A stretch of 64,000 nucleotides of DNA. It comes from Gammaproteobacteria bacterium BRH_c0 (lineage in GTDB: Bacteria; Pseudomonadota; Gammaproteobacteria; Pseudomonadales; Porticoccaceae). Below, in pieces: positions 57,505 through 64,000 of this stretch. The stretch is taken from the NCBI GenBank assembly GCA_000961645.1, contig LADM01000133.1, positions 124,001 through 188,000 of the forward strand, read 5' to 3'. Position 1 is the stretch's first letter. Every line of letters begins with the position of its first letter. Below the pieces are notes generated by a model. It saw only the letters and a program-made list of their open reading frames with translations, did no database searches and was not told the DNA's origin. The translations under genes and the position numbers were made by a program.

Positions 57505-58809
57505 GTGCGCAAGCTAGGGATCGACCCGGATAAATCGCGGACACTGTTACAGCTGTGGTGGGGTTTCGCGTTGCATCTGGTTAAGCGCTACAAGCTTGAT
57601 GGCTGCCAAAGCAGCGCGGCGGCCCTGACTTACATGAGTCTGTTTGCAGTTGTACCGTTGTTGACCCTGATTTACTCGGTGTTTTCCATGGTGCCGGCTT
57701 TTCAGGGGCTGGGCGAGCAGGTACAGGGACTGATTTTCCGCAACCTGATTCCTGAAAGTGGCCGGGAGGTACAGCAGTATCTGCTGGAGTTTTCCCGCCA
57801 GGCCCGCAAACTCAGCCTGCTGGGTGCAGTAATCCTCGTTGTTACAGCGTACCTGATGCTCACCAACATCGAAAAAACCTTTAACCGCATGTGGGGTGCC
57901 CGCCATCATCGTCGCGGCCTCTCCGGTTTTTTGCTGTATTGGGGCATTCTCAGTATTGGCCCCTTGCTGATCGGTGTGGGGCTGATGATGCACAGCTACC
58001 TGCTGTCCCTGCATCTGGTGATGGATAGTGCGGCATCCCTGGGATTGACCGCGCAGCTGCTGAAATACCTGCCCTGGATCATGACCTGGATGGCCTTTAC
58101 CTTGCTGTTTATTGCTGTGCCCAACTGCAAGGTGGTGTTCCGATACGCCCTCATTGGCGGGTTGGTGACCACGCTCCTGTTCCAGTTGGTGAAGGGTATT
58201 TTTGGCGCGCTGGTGGCCGACTCCAGTTACTATTCGGTCTATGGTGCCTTTGCTGCGCTGCCACTGTTCCTTTTGTGGGTACATCTGTGCTGGATGATTA
58301 CCCTGGCAGGCGCAGAGCTGGTGCGCTCGCTCGAAACCTTTGGCAGCGCCTATCGCGGTCATCGGCTGCCCAATCTGATCGCGGCCGTGCTGGTATGCTG
58401 GGAGTGCTGGCGCCATCAGCAACGGGGCGCAGCCATCAGCGATCAGGATATTTCCAGCGTCGGCCTTGAGCAGCAGCACTGGAATGAATTGCGCCGGTTG
58501 ATGCTCAAACACAGGATTCTGGCAGTAACCCGCAATAACCACTATGTGCTGACTCGCGATGTGTCACAGCTTACCCTGTGGCAACTAATCGCGATATTTG
58601 GCGACAATTTCACCCACAGTCCCGGCTTGCGCAGCAGTGAAAAGCTCGCCAGTTACCCCTGGTTTGCCCAGCTCGATAAGCTGGTGCAGAGTGCCGCAGA
58701 ACAATCTGCAAGCCTGTTTTCCATCCCGCTCTCGGTGCTGTTTCAGGCCCATGAGTCGACAACCAGTAAGGAGAAAGATCTCAATGACCTACCGACATTG
58801 CCTGGCTAG
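57505..58809 (+). CDS. YihY/BrkB-family inner-membrane protein with C-terminal extension
   Basis: 434 residues. The first 290 form the YihY/UPF0761 membrane domain with six helices and the signatures 'CQSSAAALTYMSLFAVVPLLTLIYSV', 'SYYSVYGAFAALPLFLLWVHLCWMITLAGAELV'. The last 140 residues are soluble, with a winged-helix look ('WNELRRLMLKHRILAVTRNNHYVLTRDVSQLTLWQLIAIFG'), as in Pseudomonas relatives. Once misnamed RNase BN; its role is unknown. GTG start; AGGAA lies 12 or more bases upstream. The end overlaps the TlpA-like gene. Confidence 0.87.
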   Translation: MRKLGIDPDKSRTLLQLWWGFALHLVKRYKLDGCQSSAAALTYMSLFAVVPLLTLIYSVFSMVPAFQGLGEQVQGLIFRNLIPESGREVQQYLLEFSRQARKLSLLGAVILVVTAYLMLTNIEKTFNRMWGARHHRRGLSGFLLYWGILSIGPLLIGVGLMMHSYLLSLHLVMDSAASLGLTAQLLKYLPWIMTWMAFTLLFIAVPNCKVVFRYALIGGLVTTLLFQLVKGIFGALVADSSYYSVYGAFAALPLFLLWVHLCWMITLAGAELVRSLETFGSAYRGHRLPNLIAAVLVCWECWRHQQRGAAISDQDISSVGLEQQHWNELRRLMLKHRILAVTRNNHYVLTRDVSQLTLWQLIAIFGDNFTHSPGLRSSEKLASYPWFAQLDKLVQSAAEQSASLFSIPLSVLFQAHESTTSKEKDLNDLPTLPG

Positions 58810-59284
58810 CAGGCTGTTGCGCGCAGGAATAACGCTGACCCTGTTGTTAATGCTGGGCGGCTGTGGCGAGGGCGACAAAAAGCCCGCTGGCGGCCCGCTG
58901 GCGCTGGAGGATTTCAGGGGTTACACGGTGTATGTCAACTACTGGGCCGAATGGTGCAAGCCCTGCCGGGAGGAGATTCCCGAACTCAATACCTTCCAGA
59001 AAAAATACAGCGACACAGTCAGAGTGGTGGGGGTCAACTTCGACCGCTTGACAGGGGAGACCCTGGCCGGGCAGGTCAGCAATCTGGGGATAGATTTCCC
59101 CACCCTGGATGTAGACCCGCGCCCGGCGCTGGCTGTGCCGGTACCGATTGGCTTGCCTGAGACTTTTGTGATCAATCCTGATGGCAAGCTGGTTTCCATT
59201 CTGCGCGGCCCGCAAACCCTCGAGGCACTTGAGGATGCGCTTTCTCTGGCGCAAGAGGGTGAATCCCCGGAGCAGATGCCGTGA
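58784..59284 (+). CDS. TlpA-like thioredoxin lipoprotein
   Basis: 166 residues. Lipoprotein signal with lipobox LMLGGC (Cys27), then a thioredoxin fold: 'YTVYVNYWAEWCKPCREEIPELNTFQKKY' (WCKPC active site), 'VVGVNFDRLTGETLAGQVSNLGIDFPTLDVDP' and 'GLPETFVINPDGKLV' (cis-Pro loop). Likely a membrane-anchored periplasmic thiol reductase of the TlpA/ResA type. The frame starts inside the YihY gene's last codons with AAGGAGAAAGATCTCA as ribosome site. Stop overlaps the acyP start. Confidence 0.9.
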   Translation: MTYRHCLASRLLRAGITLTLLLMLGGCGEGDKKPAGGPLALEDFRGYTVYVNYWAEWCKPCREEIPELNTFQKKYSDTVRVVGVNFDRLTGETLAGQVSNLGIDFPTLDVDPRPALAVPVPIGLPETFVINPDGKLVSILRGPQTLEALEDALSLAQEGESPEQMP

Positions 59285-59550
59285 AAGTATTGTTGGGCAG
59301 GGTAACCGGCAAGGTCCAGGGCGTCTGGTTTCGGCGCTTTGTTGCTCAGGGAGCGATTTCTTCCGGCGTGACGGGCTACGCCAGGAATCTGCCCGATGGC
59401 TCCGTTGAAGTTGCCCTGATGGGAGCGCCGGAGCAGGTCAGAGAGGTACAGCAACGGGTAGAGCAGGGGCCGCCCAACTCACGGGTAGATACTGTGAGCT
59501 GGGAGGTTGGTGAGCGCGAGGAGATTTTTGACGGGTTTCAGGTGCTGTAA
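59281..59550 (+). CDS. acyP: Acylphosphatase
   Basis: 89 residues, normal size. Signatures 'GRVTGKVQGVWFRRFVAQGA' (phosphate-binding Arg) and 'VTGYARNLPDGSVEVALMG' (catalytic Asn). It hydrolyses acyl phosphates such as 1,3-bisphosphoglycerate, or acts as a small housekeeping phosphatase. GTG start overlapping the upstream stop (GTGA), so co-translated with the TlpA-like lipoprotein. Confidence 0.94.
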   Translation: MKVLLGRVTGKVQGVWFRRFVAQGAISSGVTGYARNLPDGSVEVALMGAPEQVREVQQRVEQGPPNSRVDTVSWEVGEREEIFDGFQVL

Positions 59551-59559
59551 CTGCTGTAC

Positions 59560-60270
59560 TCAGGGCAGCTGATCGAACAGATTGCGCAATCCGCTGCCCC
59601 AGGCCATGGCCAGACGGTTGAAGTAGCGGTCATCCTGCTCCAGGCGCTCGATTTTTGTTTCGAGGCTGTCTGCACGATAAACGACAATATCAATGGGCAT
59701 GCCCACCGAGAGATTGGAGTGCATGGTGGAGTCAAAGGAAATCAGCGCACACTTCATCGCCTGGTTGAGGGGCGTCTCATTGGTGATGATGCGGTCGAGA
59801 ATGGGCTTGCCGTACTTGGATTCGCCAATCTGGAAAAACGGCGTGTCGACACTGGTGCGGATAAAATTGCCTTCCGGGTAGATATGGTACATTTCCGGCG
59901 CCTGGCCCTTGATCTGGCCTCCCACCAGCAGGTTGCTGCTGAAATCCACGGCACTCATGGGATTGTGGGCGCGGTAGTGGTCTTCGCTGGCCAGCAGGAT
60001 TTCCCCGGCAAGCTCTGCCACCTGGAACATACTGTCGCAGGTGTGGAGGTTGACCGCCTCCTCCCTGGCAATCTGCTGTCGCAGTACACTGGTGACCCGC
60101 TGGGCGGTGGCCAGGTTGCCGGAGGTGGCAATCATGATAACCCGCTCACCAGTGACCTCGAAGGTAAACAGCTTGGGAAATGTGGCAACGTGGTCAACGC
60201 CGGCATTGGTGCGGGTATCCGCAGCCATGATAATGCCTTCATTGAGGACCATTCCTACGCAGTAGGTCAT
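59560..60270 (-). CDS. Anbu (ancestral beta-subunit) proteasome-like peptidase
   Basis: 236 residues. After removal of Met1, the N-terminal Thr of MTYCVGMVLNEG is the expected Ntn-hydrolase nucleophile, with 'GIIMAADTRTNAGVDHVATFPKLFTFEV' (Asp/Arg near the active site) and 'VIMIATSGNLATAQRVTSVL'. The 'GESKYGKPILDRI' and 'SFDSTMHSNLSVGMPIDIVVYRADS' parts are typical of Anbu rather than HslV. Anbu is usually found beside a transglutaminase-like, an alpha-E and an ATP-grasp gene; none is here. No HslU or ATPase partner is in view. Confidence 0.88.
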   Translation of the reverse strand: MTYCVGMVLNEGIIMAADTRTNAGVDHVATFPKLFTFEVTGERVIMIATSGNLATAQRVTSVLRQQIAREEAVNLHTCDSMFQVAELAGEILLASEDHYRAHNPMSAVDFSSNLLVGGQIKGQAPEMYHIYPEGNFIRTSVDTPFFQIGESKYGKPILDRIITNETPLNQAMKCALISFDSTMHSNLSVGMPIDIVVYRADSLETKIERLEQDDRYFNRLAMAWGSGLRNLFDQLP

Positions 60271-60424
60271 TGTTTTCCTCTTGAACTTCAGTGGCAAACG
60301 ACAGTGGTTTAGCCGTGCTGGCATGTGCGCCTGGCCGAACCGGAATTAATGAGACCGGCATTTTATGGAGCTTGGGATTGAATAGCTATCATCAATTTTT
60401 TATACCACACGCAGAAAGATACCC

Positions 60425-60901
60425 ATGACTGCCACCGATATTGCCTGGATGCAACAGGCTATAGACCTTGCCCGCCAGGCTGCAGAACTGGGTGAAGTGC
60501 CGGTCGGCGCCCTGCTGGTCAAAGAGGGCAAACTGCTGGCAACCGGCTTCAATCACCCCATCGCCGGCTCCGACCCCTGTGGTCATGCCGAGATCCACGC
60601 CCTGCGCAATGCGGCGCAAACCCTGGGCAACTACCGCCTGCCTGGCACCACCCTGTACGTCACCATCGAGCCCTGCACCATGTGCGTGGGGGCGCTTATC
60701 CATGCCCGTGTCGAGCGCCTGGTGTTTGGGGCCCGGGAGCCACGTGCGGGGGCAGTGGTCAGTCATTTGCAAATTCTGGACCAGACTCACTACAACCACC
60801 GTGTGCAGTGGTCGGAAGGGGTGTTGGGCGAGCAGTGCAGTGCCCTGATCAGCGAGTTTTTCCGTGCCCGGCGCCGCAAGCCTGGTTCACCGGCCAGCTA
60901 A
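60425..60901 (+). CDS. tadA: tRNA adenosine(34) deaminase TadA
   Basis: 158 residues. Deaminase zinc site 'CGHAEIHALRNAAQTLGNYRL' (HAE) and 'VTIEPCTMCVGALIHARVERLVFGA' (PCxxC). It converts A34 to inosine in tRNA-Arg(ACG). The end 'FFRARRRKPGSPAS' is the usual basic tail. Single gene, convergent with the DUF411 gene. Confidence 0.94.
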   Translation: MTATDIAWMQQAIDLARQAAELGEVPVGALLVKEGKLLATGFNHPIAGSDPCGHAEIHALRNAAQTLGNYRLPGTTLYVTIEPCTMCVGALIHARVERLVFGAREPRAGAVVSHLQILDQTHYNHRVQWSEGVLGEQCSALISEFFRARRRKPGSPAS

Positions 60902-60939
60902 AGCCTGCCCGGCGGCGCCACTCTCAGGTTCAGGATGGA

Positions 60940-61446
60940 TCAATACTGTTCAGCAGCTGCACCAATATGGGTGTACACACTGCTTGAACCATCATCCTTC
61001 AGCACCAGTACATCGTAGGGACTGAAATTATCTCCCATCTCCATCCCCGGGCTGCCCATGGGCATGCCGGGGGCTGCCAGGCCAATGGCGTTGTCGGGTT
61101 TCTCGGCCAGGAAGCGTTTTATCACCCTGGCCGGGATATGACCTTCAAACACAAAGCCCTCTTGCGATACGCCGGTGTGGCAGGACTGGTATTGGGGCTT
61201 GATGCCGCGCGCTGCTTTTTCGTGGTTCAGATCGGCCGGGTGCTCAATCCGGGCATCAAAACCGTTTGACTGCAGATGCTCAACCCATTTGCTGCAACAG
61301 CCACAGGTAGGACTGCTTAACACCTGCAGTGGAGTGGCGGTCGCGGTTTTGCTGTCGGCCAGCAGAGAAGCCGGAGCGGTTATCAGGGTGGCAATAATCA
61401 GCAGGGACGAAATGCCGGAAAAAATGGCTTTGATGAATTGTCGCAT
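60940..61446 (-). CDS. DUF411 periplasmic metal-binding-like protein
   Basis: 168 residues. Signal peptide (ISSLLIIATLITAPASLLAD). DUF411 core: 'LQVLSSPTCGCCSKWVEHLQSNGFDARI' (CGCC), 'CHTGVSQEGFVFEGHIPARVIKRFLAEKPDNAIGLAAPGMPMGSPGMEMGD' with a Met-rich loop. The Cys pair and the methionines suggest copper binding; family members occur near copper-resistance genes. No such genes are adjacent. Function is inferred. Confidence 0.87.
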   Translation of the reverse strand: MRQFIKAIFSGISSLLIIATLITAPASLLADSKTATATPLQVLSSPTCGCCSKWVEHLQSNGFDARIEHPADLNHEKAARGIKPQYQSCHTGVSQEGFVFEGHIPARVIKRFLAEKPDNAIGLAAPGMPMGSPGMEMGDNFSPYDVLVLKDDGSSSVYTHIGAAAEQY

Positions 61447-61767
61447 TCACAGACTCCATGGCAGGGAGGAAATATCAGGGTCTCGCAGTATAAACAGCGG
61501 GGAAGGTATCGAAACCCGATGATATATCAACTGTTATTCAGGGTGTGACCGCATTTGGGGCAATCATTAACCGGAAACAGGTGAGTGGGAGCAGGGTGCC
61601 TGTTGCTTCAATGTCATCAAACGGCACAGATGCAGCGACTCCAGGGCCTGGTCTTACACCCGGGGAACGATAGCCAGCCTCAATTGACAAGGTAGTTTAA
61701 ATTGCCCGCCCATGCAAACGAGAATTGTTATCATCTCCGCAAGCCCGTAAGACTGTGGAGAAAGAAT
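61447..61767. other. Intergenic stretch with Fur-like site and a TTGACA
   Basis: 321 bases between the DUF411 and DUF2061 genes. It contains a consensus TTGACA (61684-61689), without a clear -10 at 17 bases, and a Fur-box-like sequence (separate entry). I see no coding frame of merit and no RNA gene. Confidence 0.5.
61720..61738 (+). promoter_or_regulatory. Fur-box-like operator
   Basis: GAGAATTGTTATCATCTCC matches the 19-bp consensus GATAATGATAATCATTATC at 12 positions by my count, and looks like known Pseudomonas Fur sites (GAGAAT..TTATCAT). It lies 30 bases before the DUF2061 start codon. Confidence 0.5.
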
Positions 61768-61992
61768 ATGACCAAGACCCTGACCTTTGCCGCAATGCAT
61801 TTTGCCATTGCCTTTACTGTGGCCTATGTCATGACCGGCAGTTTGCTGGTGGGTGGTGCTGTCGCAGCGGTGGAACCTGCGGTGAATACCGTAGCGTTCT
61901 TTTTCCATGAACGGCTGTGGAGCAGGGTCGAGGCGGCGAGGGCGGTTAGCGTCGGGACCTCGCCCGCGGCAATGTCCGACCTCTGCGCCTGA
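61768..61992 (+). CDS. DUF2061 small membrane protein
   Basis: 74 residues. 'MTKTLTFAAMHFAIAFTVAYVMTGSLLVGGAVAAVEPAVNTVAFFFHERLWSR' type sequence: two hydrophobic helices joined by a glycine hinge and the 'VEPxxNTxxFFxHERxW' signature of DUF2061. Function unknown. A TGGAGAAAGAA ribosome site precedes the ATG. A Fur-like site upstream suggests iron control. The stop codon is inside the first unit of a 16-bp tandem repeat, so the last residues (SDLCA) may derive from it. Confidence 0.8.
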   Translation: MTKTLTFAAMHFAIAFTVAYVMTGSLLVGGAVAAVEPAVNTVAFFFHERLWSRVEAARAVSVGTSPAAMSDLCA

Positions 61993-62027
61993 AAATATCT
62001 GCGCCTGAAAATATCCGCGCCTGAAAA
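61984..62027. repeat. 16-bp tandem repeat, about 2.7 copies
   Basis: Two exact copies of TGCGCCTGAAAATATC (61984-61999, 62000-62015) followed by a partial third (62016-62027, CGCGCCTGAAAA). It fills the space between the converging DUF2061 and RegA-like genes. Each copy has a TGA that is the stop codon in frame only in the first. Confidence 0.9.
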
Positions 62028-62036
62028 CGGCAGCAA

Positions 62037-62570
62037 TCAAGTCCTCACCGGGCGCTTTTGCAATTTGCGCTGCAAAGTCCGGCGGTGCATGCCGAGGGCG
62101 CGGGCCGTGGCGGATATATTGCCATCCTGTTCATTCAATACCCGCTGGATATGTTCCCACTCCAAACGATCAACGGAGTGGGGCGTATGGGGCAGTTCTA
62201 CAGCGGCATCGCCCTGATCTTTGCCAAAGGCCGCCAGAATATCGTCCACTGAAGCCGGTTTGCACAGGTAATCCATGGCGCCCAGTTTGATGGCCTCGAC
62301 GGTGGTGGGAATGCTGGAGTAACCGGTGAGCACCACAATCCTGCAGCGCGGAGCAATGGCCAGCAGGTCGGCAATCAGCCCCAGCCCGGACGTCGCCTCG
62401 AGTTTGAGGTCGAGCACAATCCGCTCAGGCTGGACAGCTTCACACAGAGCAAGGGCCGTGCCGCCATCATGGGCAATGGCGACATCCTGGCCCCGGCGCT
62501 GAAGGCTGCGGGCCAGTGTTTCGGCAAAAGTGATGTCATCATCGACCAGCAGGTATTGATGTCGGCTCAT
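62037..62570 (-). CDS. roxR: Response regulator, RegA/PrrA/RoxR family
   Basis: 177 residues. Receiver domain with acidic pocket LLVDDD (Asp10-12), phospho-acceptor Asp54 (IVLDLKLE), Thr in 'VVLTGYSSI' and Lys104 (YLCKPAS). A C-terminal Fis-type helix-turn-helix is 'LNEQDGNISATARALGMHRRTLQRKLQKR'. The close spacing of receiver and HTH with a proline-containing linker is the RegA type. It controls redox-dependent genes (respiration, cyanide-insensitive oxidase in Pseudomonas). Overlaps the kinase gene by four bases. Confidence 0.92.
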   Translation of the reverse strand: MSRHQYLLVDDDITFAETLARSLQRRGQDVAIAHDGGTALALCEAVQPERIVLDLKLEATSGLGLIADLLAIAPRCRIVVLTGYSSIPTTVEAIKLGAMDYLCKPASVDDILAAFGKDQGDAAVELPHTPHSVDRLEWEHIQRVLNEQDGNISATARALGMHRRTLQRKLQKRPVRT

Positions 62571-63913
62571 GGTTGCTCAATTCCTTCATCACTGTTCCAT
62601 AACGGGAGGCGGATTATGGCCAGGGTTCCGCCGCTGGGCTGAGGCTCGATATCGATACTGCCTCCGTGGCGAGAGAGTATGGCGCGCGACAGGAAAAGCC
62701 CCAGGCCCAGTCCGGCGGGCTTGTCACTCAATTGCATACCGCTGCGACTGGCCAGATGCTCGGGGGCGATACCAGCCCCCTGATCCCTTACTTCAATCAC
62801 CGCCTGGCTGGCATCCCAGTGGATGCTGATAGTCACGCTGCTGGGGCTGGCGTCTGCGGCATTGTTGAGAATATTGTGGATTGAAGCCGACAGTGACGGA
62901 TGGAACCGCACCGGCCTGTCATCAGCCGCGCTGTCGATATCGACATCCGCCACCACATCGGGGCGCATCAGCAACCAGCGATCTACCAGTTCAGTAAAGT
63001 AATGGCGGGCACTGCTTTGGGTCCATTGCTGGGTGGAAAGATTGCGCGCGGTTTCGGTGAGTTTTTTCAAAGTCTGCTGGCAGCGCTCCACCTGGCTGGC
63101 GATGGTTTGCATATCCTCCAGGTACTCGCGGTTGGTTTCAGTAACAGCCATTTGCCACCAGTCGTCGGCAATCAGGCGCACGGTGTTTAGGGGTGTCCCC
63201 AGGTCATGGGTGGCGCTCGCTGCCAGTGTCGCCACAGCCAGCAATTGCTCGTCTTCCAGTTGCCGCTCCTTTTCTGCGGCTTTCTGCTGGATGAGGGCCT
63301 GTTCCCGAGCACGTACTGACTCTGCCATCCGGGTGACAAAGACAATGATCAAAACCGCGCTGACAGCAAAGTTCAACCACATGCCGACAACATGAATATT
63401 CAGTGTATCTGCCTGGTGCATGAGATGGCCGTCCGCGCTAACCGGCTCCAGGTCCGGCACCGGAATATGCCAGAACAACAGGCCGCTATAAGCCGCCAGG
63501 CACAACAGTCCGGTGACCAGGGTAAGGCTGCGGGGCAGGGTGATTGCGGCAATGATCACCGGTACCAGGTAGTAGGATACAAAGGGGTTTGTCGCCCCCC
63601 CCGTGTGGTAAAGCAGCAGGCTGAATATGAGCACATCAACGATCAGGTGGGCAAAGAACTCCCCCTCGCTGATGGGGGATGGTTTGTTGCTGCGCCACCA
63701 GGTCGTGACAATCACTGCCGCAAACAGCACCAGCAGCATCGCCAGCGCCACCCATGGCAAGTCGATATCGGTAAACCTGTACAGGTAGGCTGCACTGAGT
63801 AGTTGCCCGCCAAAGGGAATCAGCCTGATCAGGCACAGTGTGCGGAGATTTTGATGGGCGGCAGAAACGGCCATGTGTGGGATGATTGCCGTGGTTGATG
63901 GTTTGGCGCCCAT
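62567..63913 (-). CDS. roxS: Redox-sensing histidine kinase, RegB/PrrB/RoxS family
   Basis: 448 residues. Six membrane helices (about 25-200) contain the quinone-binding heptapeptide GGATNPF at 105-111. The H-box is SATHDLGTPLNTVR with His236. Cys278 in VERCQQTLKKL lies at the place of the redox-active cysteine of RegB. The ATP-binding part has 'HNILNNAADASPSSV', 'VRDQGAGIAPEHL' and 'GLGLGLFLSRAIL'. It reads ubiquinone pool and thiol state and phosphorylates the adjoining regulator. ATG start at 63913. Confidence 0.93.
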   Translation of the reverse strand: MGAKPSTTAIIPHMAVSAAHQNLRTLCLIRLIPFGGQLLSAAYLYRFTDIDLPWVALAMLLVLFAAVIVTTWWRSNKPSPISEGEFFAHLIVDVLIFSLLLYHTGGATNPFVSYYLVPVIIAAITLPRSLTLVTGLLCLAAYSGLLFWHIPVPDLEPVSADGHLMHQADTLNIHVVGMWLNFAVSAVLIIVFVTRMAESVRAREQALIQQKAAEKERQLEDEQLLAVATLAASATHDLGTPLNTVRLIADDWWQMAVTETNREYLEDMQTIASQVERCQQTLKKLTETARNLSTQQWTQSSARHYFTELVDRWLLMRPDVVADVDIDSAADDRPVRFHPSLSASIHNILNNAADASPSSVTISIHWDASQAVIEVRDQGAGIAPEHLASRSGMQLSDKPAGLGLGLFLSRAILSRHGGSIDIEPQPSGGTLAIIRLPLWNSDEGIEQP

Positions 63914-64000
63914 TCTACCTTGATGGCCGCTGATGGTCAGTGCTGTGTTTTTTTCAACGCCGTGCTTGATGTTTTCAGTTAAAATCCGCCGCCAGGATTA
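63914..64000. other. Right edge, upstream of the kinase
   Basis: Only 87 bases. TTAAAAT (near 63980) could be a -10 of a rightward gene that lies outside the window; nothing more can be supported. Confidence 0.3.

Noticed and set aside
61984-62027. Short CRISPR-like array
   Set aside because: The copies are directly adjacent with no spacers and the unit is only 16 bp; no cas genes.

Overview
The window is chromosomal DNA of a gammaproteobacterium. By gene order it resembles the Pseudomonas/Cellvibrionales side of the class. The order SDR-mupP-ubiG-mtaD / gyrA-pheA-(tyrA-aroA fusion)-cmk-rpsA-ihfB-lapA-pyrF matches Pseudomonas, except that serC, hisC and lapB are absent from their usual slots. 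Divergent rmf/rlmL, the arsC-wrbA-DUF2069 run and a RegB/RegA (RoxS/RoxR) pair point the same way. I see no rRNA, tRNA, IS element, prophage or CRISPR array.

Layout. 1-10 kb: a cut-off serine hydrolase, an RNase AM-type PHP protein, sprT, a GIY-YIG protein, DUF2288, rmf, rlmKL, the thioredoxin-TPR protein CnoX, a small Nif3-like protein, an unrecognised lipoprotein, an exported glutathione transferase-like protein and an LCM-type methyltransferase. 10-15.7 kb: a minus-strand run of VC0807-like membrane protein, YciI, an SH3 protein, cyclophilin, pdxJ, DUF2520 and an unrecognised 467-residue protein. 15.9-19.1 kb: yciO, scpA, scpB, rluB. 19.2-22.8 kb (minus): SDR, mupP, ubiG, mtaD. 23-33.4 kb: the gyrA-to-pyrF housekeeping block and a small ComEA-like protein, closed by a strong terminator.

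33.7-44.6 kb is the most unusual part. Six genes lie head to tail, mostly overlapping: a thiamine-diphosphate enzyme, two citrate-synthase-fold proteins that both seem to lack the catalytic His/His/Asp residues, a TonB-dependent receptor, a periplasmic binding protein, and a 1476-residue hybrid histidine kinase carrying three receiver domains, an Hpt domain, GGDEF and EAL. Parts of it are clearly more AT-rich than the flanks. It looks like an uptake/sensing/c-di-GMP unit joined to an uncharacterised metabolic module, and I regard it as the best candidate for a new system.

44.7-53.3 kb holds a complete propionyl-CoA to succinyl-CoA unit on the minus strand (mutase, both carboxylase subunits, MeaB, epimerase) with a divergent AraC-type regulator. 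53.3-64 kb holds a VanX-like dipeptidase, sppA, DUF2069, wrbA, arsC, a YihY/BrkB protein, a TlpA-like lipoprotein, acylphosphatase, an isolated Anbu proteasome-like peptidase, tadA, DUF411, a DUF2061 protein behind a Fur-box-like site, and the redox-sensing RegA/RegB pair.

Several intergenic spaces carry structured, possibly mobile or dispersed repeats (5639-5710, 7930-8005, 11518-11541, 19075-19219, 61984-62027). All family assignments come from reading the translations and from memory of the families; no database search was run.
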